Source: Homarus americanus
Lineage: Eukaryota > Arthropoda > Malacostraca > Decapoda > Nephropidae
Assembly: GCF_018991925.1 (NCBI RefSeq)
Contig: NW_024725489.1
Coordinates: forward strand, 9,047,930 to 9,111,929
Direction of reading: 5' to 3'
DNA length: 64,000 nucleotides
This document shows positions 43,085 through 55,284 of the stretch, one piece after another (within the stretch, counting starts at the first letter, position 1; each line of letters begins with the position of its first letter). Both the position numbers and the translations under genes were made by a program. The notes under the pieces are model-generated. The model made no database searches. It saw nothing but the letters and a program-made list of their open reading frames with translations, and was not told where the DNA came from.

Positions 43085-44580
43085 TACTACATAAAGCACA
43101 GGAACAAAATATACCATACAGAAAAATTAGGTCAAATAAGAATGAGCCAAGGTGGATTACCAAAAAAATTAAAAATGACATAGGAATAAAGAAAAGAATT
43201 TATAAGAAATTAAAGGGAGGGGAGGAGCATCTCACAAATAGGTATAATGAACTATCTAGGAATTTTAAGAAAATGGAAGGAAGACAAAGAAGGACTACGA
43301 AATCAGGATAGCAAGAGAATCCAAGGAGAATCCCAAGGGATTTTTCCAGGTATATAGGACAAAGGTCAAGGACAAAGTGGGGCATTTAAAGTCAGAGAGA
43401 GGGGAAGTGATTGATGATAGTGAGAAAATAAGCAAACCATTAAACAGCTACTTTTTATAAGATTTCACAGAAGAAATTCACGAGGAAACGCCTGAGGTGG
43501 AAATGATATTTAGGGGAAATGAAGAATAGAAACTAATGAATATCACCATCAGAAAAGAGGATGTTCTTAAGAAGATAAATAAATTAAAGAAGACAAATTC
43601 CCCTGGGCAGGATTAAATTTTCCCTCGAGTTTTGAAAGAGGGTAAAGGAACAGATTTGCGGATCCCTCGTAAATTTATTTATAAAATCATTAGACACGGG
43701 ATTTGTGCCAGACTTGTGGAAACAGGCAAATGTAGTACCCATATTCAAAATGGGAGACAGAGCATCAGCGTCAAATTACCGGCCGATTAGTTTGACGTCG
43801 GTAGTGGGGAAATTTCTTGAATCAATAATAGCAAATAGCATCCGATCGCATTTAGAGAAAAACAAATAAATCTACGACTCTCAAAATGGATTTACAAAAG
43901 GAAAATCTTGTCTAACAAATCAACTGACGTTTCTCAGGAAAGTCTTCGAGGTAGTAGATAATGACGAAAATTACGATGTTATTTACTTAGAATTAAGCAA
44001 AATTTTTGACAGACTACCGCATCAGAGGCTTCTGAGAAAAGTTAAGGCTCATGGTATCGAGGGGAAGTTGTAAATTGGATAAAATCATGGCTCACCGATA
44101 GAACACAGAGGGACAGCGCAGATGGTGTTAAATCTGAGTGGGGTTCCCCAGGGATTAGTACTGGGCAAACTCTTGTTCATAATCTACAAATCTACATAAA
44201 CGATCTAGATACTGGGATCAGCAGTGACATAAGCAAGTTTGCGGATGACTCCAAAATAGAGCGGCAGATTAATTCAGGACAGGATGTATATGCACTACAG
44301 GAGGATTTAAATAAACTGCAGGAGTAATCAGAAAATGGCAAATGAAATTCAACACCAGCAAATGCAGCATGCTTAATATTGGAAGAACAAATACAATACT
44401 GTCATTGTATACAGACGTAATAACATCAACCTAGAGAAGTCGACTTGTGAAAGAGACTTAAGGGTACATGTAAGCCCGGACCTGCGACCTAGAAAACAGT
44501 GAGTTAATGTTCGAAATATGGCAAATAGAGTATTTGTTTTTATATCTAGAAGTGTAAGGAATAAGAGTGCGGAGGTCATA
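43085..44580 (+). pseudogene. CR1 reverse transcriptase, main part
   Basis: Readable blocks: WITKKIKNDIGIKKRIYKKL; FVPDLWKQANVVPIFKMGDR; ASNYRPISLTSVVGKFLESI; SQNGFTKGKSCLTNQLTFLR; YDVIYLELSKIFDRLPHQRL (catalytic Asp replaced in the ELSKIFD version of DFSKAFD); NLSGVPQGLVLGKLLFI; KFADDSK with FADD at 44238-44249. Many stops. The frame ANRVFVFISRSVRNKSAEVI ends exactly at 44580, where the Helitron-like element begins. Confidence 0.8.
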
Positions 44581-45869
44581 TCAAATATACAATAGGACTA
44601 GCCGTGTGTGTATCTGTTCTGGGCAGCCGAAACGGCACAATCGTTTTTCATCAAACTTGGTGGAAAAATCGCAAAAAATTCGTAGAGTGAAACAAACCTG
44701 GTCCCATGTCGATGGTTTCATTAGGAAGGCATTAATTAACGATTTTATTTATGCTGGCAAAAGATGTCACTGTACGCTGTCTGCCGGCTGGACGATTGCA
44801 GTTATCGTACGGTTCCCTCCTCCTCCCCCTACTTTTTCTCTTAGCCTACTGTATTTTTTAATGTTGTTTGGATTAGTAAAGGATGAAAGATGAGTAAATA
44901 GAAGAAAAAAAGAAGAGGAAACAGAAACTAGTTAGAGATAACCGCTGGGGGGAGCTGAGTTTCATCATGCGTCTGGATGAACAGTTTCAACGTTACCAGA
45001 GCATTTTTGGACCTTACGAGGTTACAGTGTACTGTATACTTATTCCTGTGGCTGACTCTACAGTACATGGAAAAAGGAGAAAAGATAAAAAGATAATAAC
45101 AGGAATGCATGGAGAAGATAGAAAGGGAAAAGAGAAGGAGAAGAAACATTATTATCCTTAAGAGGCGAGCGAGGAAAGGAGATGGGAGAGAAGGATATTG
45201 AGAGGTTTAGGTATTAATGGAGGGATTTGTCTTTTAAAGTTCCCAGAATTCCATTTTAAAATCCCCTATTTAATAAGGAAGAAAAAGTGCTAAATATTAT
45301 GAGTAGTGTAATGGACAGAGAGATATATAAATATAGATAGAGATAGTAAGGATAAAAATGGAGAGAGAGAGAGTGAAGTGGACAATCAAGAGACATAATA
45401 CAGACAGGTTCAAGGACACACAGAAAGACAGACAGATAGACAGACTTATGAAAGACAAAGATAACAGACACATACATACAGACAGACAGACAGACATGAC
45501 TACACGGTGAAACTAGACAGTGAAACAGACTGGAGGTTGACAAAAATAGACAGATTCATACATGCACAAATAGACAATATGGCAACTAACATGACAGACA
45601 GACATACAGTCAGCTGACTGACTGGTTCACATTAGACAAACAGGCAGACACACGCCAACAACGGATAAGACAGACAGATTTGACGACACAAAGAGTACAG
45701 ACGGGCTCATAGTCAAACACCACGCAGACGAACAGACAGTTGGGATGGCAATAGAAGGGACGGATAGACTTGAGACAGATTAGAAGGCATTTATAAACAA
45801 GAATAACACCAAATTGACCATAGCTGCGTCAGTGAGGGTAGCTGGTCTTACATCCACCAGCATAAATAA

Positions 45870-47207
45870 CACTGGGCTGCATTTGAAAAACAAAATCATA
45901 AGGTGCGGGGTTTCTTAGCTGATTCTTTGTGTATTTTGCGTGCTGATTCCAAAAATACCATTCATTTTGCCCAATCAGGTCAGATTTTTATGCTATGGGA
46001 ATTAGGAAAAAAATCGAAATTATTAAATTTGATGTCAAAATTTTTATGCAAAATATATCATAAGAAATGTAACCACAGCACATATGACCAAAAATGTCAA
46101 CTACATAGATGCCTTTACAGTTAGACATGCATAAATGGCTGTCGCAGAGAATATCTTTGGTGGTTGGTGTCTGGGGCGTCCCGTTTCAGACACCAACAGT
46201 AGTCGGCGAGCATGTTGATATCCCAGCGACCCTGTTACCGCTCCTCCATTACACGGATATCTTGATGGAAGCGTTCTCCTTGTTCCTCACTCACATCACC
46301 ACAGTTCTCTGGAAAGTAGTCCAAGTGGGAGCTGAGGAAGTGCATCTTGATGGACATGAGTGCACCAAGAACTTTGTAGCTGAGAAGTAGGTCCTCAACA
46401 ACTCGTTCATACTCTGGACTTCTGTAGTTGCCAAGAAAATTGGAGACAATAGACTTAAAGGCATGCCAGGCTTTCTTCTCATTTACATCCATGCTGCAAT
46501 CAAACTTGGGATCTTTGAAAAGCTCTCTGATCTGAGGGCCATCAAAAATTCCTGCATTCAGCTTTGCCTCACTGACTTTTGGAAATTTTTCTTTCAGAAA
46601 ATTGAAAGCTTGGCTTTTTTTGTCCAGTGCCTTTACAAAGTTTTTGAACAGACCGAGCTTGATGTGCAGTGGCGGAAGAAGAATGTTCTGCTGATTCACC
46701 AGAGCATGGGCAACAACATTGTGAGAACCTGGAGTAAGTCCACTTCTTGCAGGCCAGTCACATTGCATGTAGTGCTGCTTGTCTGCTCGACTATCCCACA
46801 GACAGAGGAAACATGCCATGTACCACCAGATGAAAAAGAAATTTAATTGTGAAAAAATATATGTAAAAAAACACGGACATATACTCTTTTCCTTTGCGTC
46901 ACGGCGGACATTTAAATGGCAGGCGAGCACGTGGGTGTATTTAAATGCATCGTAAGGGCATTAAAACTGACCAAAATCTTTTCTGTGAGGCTTGCCAATG
47001 TCTCGGATGATTTTTTTAATGAACGAATATGAGGACCCCATTTTGAGCGAAAAATGCCAATATTTTACCTGAATCTCCGCTTAAAATGCTATAGCACAAA
47101 ATTCTGACTTCATTGAGCAAAATGGATAACATTTTTGAGATCAGCATGCAAAATACACCCAGAAAAGCTTAATAATACACAAACCTCAAAAACTATGCAG
47201 GGCAGTG
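45870..47207 (-). mobile_element. CACTG-ended DNA transposon (CMC-like), copy 2
   Basis: CACTGGGCTGCAT at 45870 and ATGCAGGGCAGTG ending at 47207 are its inverted ends. TAA flanks both sides (45867-45869 and 47208-47210), the complement of the TTA at copy 1. At 1338 bp it is shorter than copy 1 (2036 bp). Confidence 0.8.
46235..46930 (-). pseudogene. Transposase-like gene of CACTG element, copy 2
   Basis: The 5' leader (MLACHLNVRRDAKEK..., 46930 downward) is fused by a deletion to the middle of the protein (CLWDSRADKQHYMQCDWPAR, LLPPLHIKLGLFKNFVKALD), which copy 1 lacks. It then carries the shared C-terminal part (EKFPKVSEAKLNAGIFDGPQ, MHFLSSHLDYFPENCGDVSE, GERFHQDIRVMEER), stopping at a TAA where copy 1 has TAC. 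The N-terminal cysteine-rich exons present in copy 1 are missing here. Confidence 0.65.
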
Positions 47208-47537
47208 TAATAAGACGCATTGAAAACTAACACACTCGCGAGGAAAGAACATAGATGGTCGGTCAGTCATGTGAGAGGGGCCTAAAACTGACTAACGTAG
47301 ATGATGACTATGATGACTTAACACAGGTGATGACTTAAGCAGATGGTGACTAATCTAACCAGAATCATGGTCACTTCTCTTCATAATATAATTTACCTCG
47401 GAATGATCATCGGTGATTCATAATATTTTTTTTTATATGATTTTAACCTCTCCTTATGGCGAATATTTCTTTAACTAATTATTCTAACCTTTATTCTATT
47501 CGTTCCTATAGTATACTAGATACTTACAGTACCTAAA

Positions 47538-47935
47538 AACCACGGCCATGATTATAATAACCAGGACCATGATTATAACAACCACAACCATGATTATAAC
47601 AACCAGGACCATGATTATAACAACCACTTTCATGATTATAACAACCATGATAATGATTATAACACCTACGACTATGATCATAACAACCACGACTATAATT
47701 ATAACAACCACGACCATGATTATAACAACCACGACTATGATTATAACAACCACGACCATGATTGTAACAACCACGACTATGATTATAACAACCACGACCA
47801 TGATTATAACAACCACAACTATGATTATAACAACCACGACTATGATTATAACAACCATGACCATGATTATAACAACCACGACCATGATTATAATAACCAC
47901 GACCATGATTATAACAATCACGACCATCTGGAAAA
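47538..47935. repeat. 21-bp minisatellite, about 19 units
   Basis: Reverse complement of the array at 15120-16108 (ATTATAACAACCACGACCATG units). Core of Helitron-like copy 2. Confidence 0.9.
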
Positions 47936-48047
47936 CGATGTCTCTGTACACTGTCAGCCGGACGGAGGTTGCGTGCTAGCCAAGCACGAGCGTTCGAACT
48001 TTCACGCCTCAGTAAACTGTACCACCGGACTTTCCACCGGTCACTGG

Positions 48048-48558
48048 TTGCAACTATATCATGCGCTAGTCAGGCCGCACTTCGATTATGCTGTTCAGTT
48101 ATGGTGCCCTTATTATAGTATGGATATTAATTCACTGGAGTCGGTGCAGCGAAGAATGACGAAAATGATTCAGGGACTTAGAAACCTTCTATATCAAGAT
48201 AGATTAAAGAAAGTAAACTTGCATTCCCTAGAAAGACGAAGAGTGCGGGGAGATATGATAGAAGTATTTACAGTAAGTGGTTGAAAGGAATCAATAAGGG
48301 AGATATAGATAAATTTCTTATAATATCCGTAGTAACGGTTTTAAGTTGGATAAGTTTAGGTTTAGGAGGGAGATAGGAAGGAACTGGTTCATAAATAGGG
48401 TGGTGGACGAGTGGAACAAGCTTAGCAACTTTGTAGTAAGTGCTGCAACACTGGAAAGTCGTAAACGGAGGCTAGCTAGATTCATGGACGATAGAGAGTG
48501 GTAGTAACTCTTGACAGTAGCTGCCATGCCAGGCCTATTGCAGACTCCTTATTTTTTT
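48048..48558 (+). pseudogene. CR1 RT C-terminus and 3' end
   Basis: Continues the CR1 frame cut at 44580: LYHALVRPHFDYAVQLWCPY, MDINSLESVQRRMTKMIQGL and YQDRLKKVNLHSLERRRVRG. A tail with frame changes follows, ending in TTTATGTTCTTATGTTATGT at about 48537-48556. Confidence 0.8.
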
Positions 48559-48752
48559 ATGTTCTTATGTTATGTTCTACTGTTTACGCGACGACAGTTT
48601 TGTCGTAAACAAGGGAATAACTCAAATATCATCCCTTTCTTAAAATTATAGGTCCCCAGTTTGATTGAGAACAAAGACATCTGTGAGACTACCTGACCTG
48701 ACTGTGCTTAAGGTGCACTCAAATGACAAGCCTTTCACTCGAACACTTTCAC

Positions 48753-49704
48753 TTAGACAAACAACATCTGTTTTTCACTCGCATTTGGCAATCGTACTGT
48801 CATTCTAGTTAGTTCCTGGCTATGTAACCGTTGTACACCAGTTGACGCAGCGGACTTTAATATCCAGTTCTTGCCGCTTTCATCTGTAATGTCCCTTGAG
48901 TTACTAGGTGGAGTTTCAGGGAGTGACTCCTTAACTAATTGCTTATGTGCGATAGACGCCCCAGCGCCTGTCGAGGTAGTTATTACACGAACACCTGAGG
49001 TAAGCAATGGACGTGTAGTTTGCATGGCGTAATAAGTTTTGCAGTTATAAGTTATGGTGTGATTTCTTGGCTGAACGTTAATGTTGTTCTGCTTTAGTGG
49101 GGAAATACCGATTAAGCCATCCATTGGCAAAGAGAATGCGTTTACTATGTAGAAATTCACCAGAAAAGCTTTACCAGACCTAAAAAAACGGTTTGGCTGT
49201 GTTGTCACCCCCGCTATGTCTAATTGGATTCCTGACACACCGGACAGAGGAATGTCTATAGGTCGTCTTGGCCACTTATTAGGAAGATATCGTCGCTTGA
49301 GTTCATTGAACGAAGCTAATAAGATAACATTGGCATAGGCTCCAGTACCTATGTCTAGGGACAACTGATTATTACCTGTCCTCGCTGATACAGCCAGCAC
49401 CTCCGCTTTCATTAACGCGGCGATTAATGAGTCTGTGATGGAAACGTTGTTTTCTTGCACCGTTGACGCTATCCCAGAATGTGTTGCGGGATGCGCGCAT
49501 CTTCCCCTGAAGGCTGAGTACATTGTACACACCATTTATTCGATGTGCCCTTAGTGTTTGTAGACATTTTATTTGCTGTTTAGTGTTCTTGTGGATTTTT
49601 TGGTTTAGTAGGATACTCTGGGTATTTAGAGTACAAGGAGAATCCTTTCCCTTGATTATTCGGCGGGCTATAGGTTTTTGTCCTTTTGTCCCACAAATCA
49701 ACAA
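48753..49704 (-). pseudogene. LTR element pol start: altered retropepsin
   Basis: On the minus strand, 49704-49372 (starting with ICGTKGQKPIARRIIKGKDS) overlaps the end of gag in another frame. A second frame, 49535-48753, carries the protease: NNQLSLDIGTGAYANVILLA with the triad G-T-G at 49349-49341, where retropepsins have D-T-G. Then DIPLSGVSGIQLDIAGVTTQ and MDGLIGISPLKQNNINVQ (flap and second-loop regions). The Asp-to-Gly change (GGT for GAT/GAC) would abolish catalysis. The frame ends at 48753, and RT is absent. Confidence 0.6.
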
Positions 49705-50728
49705 TAATTAGCTGTGGCATGTCCCTTACGTTTGCAGATTTTGCAAAAAGGTGCCTTTTTGCGTTTGGATCCTATGGTAGTTCGTGGTTGTTCCTTAGAA
49801 CTGGTTACAGGTGCTACTGACAGTGTCCTAGGAGTAGTTTCCACCGCATCAGAAATTTCCTTCACATAATCTACAAGCTGAGTCCGTAGTTTATATTCCT
49901 TCTTTCTGGCTGCCTTGCGTGCAGTTTCTTGTAGCACCATGATACACTGTTGGAACTCAATGATCTTGTAGTAATTTTTCCTAGTTATTTTTCCTTCGTC
50001 ATCAAACCAATTTGGGGATGTCTTGTAAGTTTTAAGATCCATCGTAGTGTGTCCAGCTAAAGCCTGAGCTTCTTGTGCGTCGTGAGAAAACGCACTGGTA
50101 CTTGTACGCTCTGCCATCTTGAAGATCCAATTGAGCGCACCTCCTTTCGTTTCTGACTCGAAAAAGGATATGAAATGGTTCCGAAACGTTTTATAGTAAA
50201 GGGTTTCATCGTCAAAGGCTGTAGAGTACATCATTTTATGTGCCCGACTACCGGTTTTGACGTTGCTTTGAACGTAAAAGATTTTATCCCTATAATTAGT
50301 AACGTCAATGTTTCGCATTACATCTTTGCACTCATGCAGGAATGGTATGGTGTTAAAATCTGTATATTCTGCTATAAGCTGTTGTACCTTGATGTTATTT
50401 GGTAGTATTTTTACAGTTTGATAGACCGACAAGTTCTGTGGGTAAGTAGAACCACCTGTAGCCATTTTTGCTGTGTTAGTTAAAGCACTAGCGTTAGTAA
50501 CAGGTGAAGGTAATGAGTAAGTGTTACGTGATCTAAGTTGTCTATTGCGTAAGTCCTCGAATTGAGAATCTATGGAATTTTTACAATTAGCTAAGGAGTC
50601 AGTTGGAGTTAACTCTATTTGGCTAATTTGTGGTAATTCTTCACTAGCAGTTGCAGCTAGCTCCCGTGAGTCTGTAGATGACTGACCATTAGAGTCCGAG
50701 TCACCAATTTCCTGTTTGAAACCCTTTT
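49698..50728 (-). pseudogene. LTR element Gag with terminal zinc knuckle
   Basis: ATG at 50465 starts MATGGSTYPQNLSVYQTVKI. The frame is open 86 further codons upstream (to a TAA near 50735, at a 10-A run), so the true start may be lost. Helical capsid-like region (FDDETLYYKTFRNHFISFFE, GALNWIFKMAERTSTSAFSH) then a basic segment and a single knuckle CKICKRKGHATANYC before the stop at 49698. Pol begins in another frame overlapping the last codons, as in elements using -1 frameshifting. I cannot place the clade. No LTRs were found. Confidence 0.6.
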
Positions 50729-50735
50729 TTTTTTA

Positions 50736-52047
<1,312 letters not shown>

Positions 52048-52059
52048 ATCAACGACCTC

Positions 52060-52118
52060 ACCAGCAAGGAATCGAACCCTCGACCTACTGGGTGGGACTA
52101 GGGAACGCTTACCAGTGA
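52060..52118 (-). repeat. tRNA-derived SINE-like fragment
   Basis: On the minus strand a GTCGAGGGTTCGATTCCTTG stretch gives a pol III B-box (GGTTCGATTCC) inside a foldable T-arm. It is preceded by GGTAAGCGTTCCC, which only weakly resembles an A-box region. No full cloverleaf can be drawn, so a SINE or tRNA pseudogene is more likely than a tRNA. Confidence 0.35.
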
Positions 52119-52160
52119 TTATATGTTCAAAGTCCGCGTGTTATATGGACTAAAAATGAA

Positions 52161-52346
<186 letters not shown>

Positions 52347-52348
<2 letters not shown>

Positions 52349-52527
52349 TGATAACCACCCAGAAAAAAAAGCTTACGAAGTTCCCAAGCGCTTTCGTGTA
52401 ATTCACATCTTCAGGGTGAGACTGTACAGTAAAGATTGTGTCATAGGAGGGAAGATCAGCTAAAACTAACGATGCACAAGCTTGTGTCAGGACGAGGAAC
52501 CAAAATCCAGCCATCTCAGTCACTATC
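52347..52527 (-). repeat. Penelope-like 3' end
   Basis: On the minus strand CTGAAGATGTGAATTACACG (52414-52395) runs into AAAGCGCTTGGGAACTTCGT and GGTGGTTATCAGCAT. Upstream it reads [19 protein letters not shown] if translated, a frame that recurs at these ends. The unit is followed by the TA repeat. Confidence 0.55.
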
Positions 52528-54790
52528 TTGGGTCTGGGGAGGAGAGTTCTGAAGTCGGAGAGCGCTGGGTTTACATTGAGAGATGTTGAGATACGGTGTT
52601 TTAATCAGGCAACCAAAGTGAAAAGGACCTTAAAGAACTTGCTAATAAACAAAGACATTGCCAGATATGACCAAAGCTGTTCAGTACAGTACACTCTGGC
52701 TAATGCTCAAGTCTGCCTCCAGTCATAACAAATCAGAAGATTAGTGAGAGACTGCTAGCTAGCTAGAAAAGGTAAGAGATATTTTGGGAGAGGACAACTT
52801 ATGTTAAGGACAGTTTTTGCTACCAACTGACCAGTTATTTGACATAATTACTTGTGGCAGCCCAATTGTTTCGTCCTTGAGTTTGATGTTGGACTGTGAC
52901 TGTAAAATCCGGAGGCCCACATCTCCTGTATTTGCAAGCGGAACTGAAGATTCCTCAGATCGAACTGGCATTTGTCAGCACAGAGAGAGAAGACTGAGCA
53001 GTATAGGGTTTCATGATTTAGCCAAGATATTCTGGAGTCCAAGAGACAGGAGGCTGCCATTACAGAGACAGGAAGAGGAGAAGAGTTGTTGAGGAAAAGA
53101 GACTTGGAGAAGGCCCAGGGTGAGGTAAAAGGCCGATGATTGGAAAGCCAAGCTGATTCAGAGCTAATGATTTCCCATGGCTGATCCCGAGTGCTGACCA
53201 GAGAATGGTGACTTTGTCCTAACCCAGAAAAATAATGATCCCAAACCTTCCAGGCATAAGATTCGAAATAGGAAAGATATCCTGAGCATAGCTCAACAGC
53301 ATGCGACACCACACCGGTCACAGAGGAAACTGCAGAGATAGCAACAGCTGCCTGGGCTGACGGTTGTTTGATAACACCTGGATGATGTTCACCTGGTGAC
53401 AGATCATAACAAAGCAAGGAGCTCAGGAGAAACTTAGTCGTGCAACCTAGAAGAGGAGTTTGATATGGGATAAGAGAAAATGCAAAATCACCTTGTTTGT
53501 TCTTTGATGGGAGAAGGATGACACCAGCGTTCATGAAAAAGTTGGAGATTCTGACAAGCCCTCGCCATGATGAAGGAGGAACACTTACTCCTGCTGCAGT
53601 GAACCAGAGGGAAGCATTTGTGGCATTTCACCTGTAAGATGACATCAGGAAACCAGTTGAGATAGTGGCAGAAGCAACATTGGTGGAACTTGGCTCAGAG
53701 AGAGAACGCAGACTAGACCCCTGCAGGCCATTGGAGGACAGCACCAACACGAACACAGGGTGGCAAGGGGGCCACAGTGATAGAGCGGAAGATTGGGAGG
53801 AAGCTGGTCTGGATTGTTGTGACCTCCACACCAACGAGTTGCCACTCAGACATCTGATCCAGGAGCTAGATGGCAAGACTCTTCAAACAACAGATGGTCT
53901 GGTCCTCTAAGCAAGATGTTGACTCTGCCACTGAGTTAGAAATAAATCCGAGCTTTGAAAAATCACAGTTGGCTCCCTCCACTCAAGCTGAGCTTGCACA
54001 CATACTGTCATTGACGACCCGAGTACTGACCAGTACTATGGTTACATGATTGCAGCATCAAACTGGGTCATGCCTGATAGACTTGCTACTCCGCAGATAG
54101 GTCCAGTCTCACATCTTCTAGGTGGCCTGCCAACGGCTCTCTCAGGTTCTGAATTTGGGTCGTTCATCATAAATTTGAAAGGGAAACCAGCTTCACAACC
54201 TGAGTATTCTATTGTCCAATTCATCGTGAGTGCCTTTACCATGCTAAATTGGTTCAACACCTGCCAGCCAAGTCATCGTTCTCCGAAGGTCCGAGGCATG
54301 TTCTCTTCCAGCTTGAGCTCCTGAGGAGTCAGCCAAGGAAGGTTGTTCAGATTGTGGAGCAGACTGTGAGGAGATCTTCCCATGCCTATCCTGGAGGTTC
54401 TGCAGACAATGCTCCAGTAAGGATGAGGAGGAGAGAAGAGTGCAGACAAAAAGACCTGGATATGAGACTTTACAGAGATCTGCATGACGAATCAGTTATA
54501 TTTGATTCCTTCAGGTCAGGAAGACTCCTGAAGTCAATCTGGGTGCCAAGACCCTCACTGACCATAGGATCTGATACTGATCCAATGGCAGTGAGCCCCC
54601 TCTCTACTCGGTAGCCTCACCAATGTCTGTCAGAACTTTCCTGACAACCCCACATGTCCCTGCCTGGCCCGCGACACCCAGAGTATAGAGCTGTGTACAG
54701 CAAGAAGCAGGCTAGCAGTCACTGTGCACAGCCAGGGAGAGGGAGGGAAGGCTACATCCGAGCTCAGGTAATCTAGCAGGGAGGGTGATG
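52528..54790 (+). pseudogene. Uncharacterised repetitive gene, longer copy with many indels
   Basis: The plus strand carries scattered blocks of the same protein type as 25632-26760: SPVFASGTEDSSDRTGICQH near 52930, LFFDGRRMTPAFMKKLEILT near 53495, then HLIQELDGKTLQTTDG, TELEINPSFEK, RHVLFQLELLRSQPRKVVQI and the later C-terminal blocks to about 54780. The frame changes every 50-150 bp, mostly by single-base differences from the first copy. That looks more like unpolished sequence than normal decay. Function unknown. Sequence from 52528 to 52800 has no recognised domain. Confidence 0.45.
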
Positions 54791-55284
54791 AGCAGAAACA
54801 GAAGCCAAAGAAAGACATGTTCTCTATGGTGTGCAGCACATCGGGTCAGAGTAGTAAAAAAACCGGTTTTATTTTGATGATTTTGTTTTAAAGGATATTA
54901 AATTTAATAAATGTCAAGATCATTCTTCTAGCTATTATTCTAATCATTTCTATCCCAATAAATTAACTCCACTACACATTTACTTTAAAATAAGCTTATT
55001 TAGTGGTGTTGGTAAAAGGCAGGAATTACTCGAATCATAAGATTTCAAGTTAAAATTTACCCAGCGTAAATAACAACTTTTCAAATCTGAAAGATATCAT
55101 ATAGATTCTGCACATAGAACTACATCATTAATACCGTATGGGCATGGATGTTTCAAACTAAAAAAATTCGCTCCGTGATGACACACCCCTACTGTAACAG
55201 TCTGTACTCACCCCTGAAGATGTGAATTACTCCGTGTTTTTTTCTGTGGTTATCAGTGCATATACTCGATCACGCATTACTCAT
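54791..55284. other. AT-rich stretch and damaged Penelope-type end
   Basis: Equivalent of 26761-27262. CCTGAAGATGTGAATTAC at 55215-55232 is followed by a shortened version of the terminal motif, with about 20 bp missing. Confidence 0.5.

Larger units (their letters stand above)
44581..48047 (+). mobile_element. Helitron-like element, copy 2, inserted in CR1
   Basis: Starts TCAAATATACAATAG right after A (44580) and ends CACTGG just before T (48048), giving TC...CTGG (CTRR) ends at an A/T target with no target duplication. A small hairpin ACCGG/CCGGT (48024-48041) lies 6 nt before the end. The CR1 reading continues across the point without loss of a base (SAEVI at 44580, LQLYHALVRPHFDYAV from 48048). 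The body is non-coding, with GACAGACAG repeats (about 45415-45600), a nested CACTG element (45870-47207) and a 21-bp minisatellite. It lacks Rep/helicase. Confidence 0.7.
40736..48558 (+). mobile_element. Long CR1-like LINE with two nested insertions
   Basis: Contains ORF1 with an SGNH esterase-like domain, ORF2 endonuclease and RT, and a 3' end with the TATGTTCTTATG signature at 48541-48558. It is interrupted by a MULE-like element (42026-42754) and by a Helitron-like element (44581-48047). Removing either restores the local reading sense. Widespread stops make it inactive. An SGNH/GDSL domain in ORF1 is a known CR1-group feature. Confidence 0.8.
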
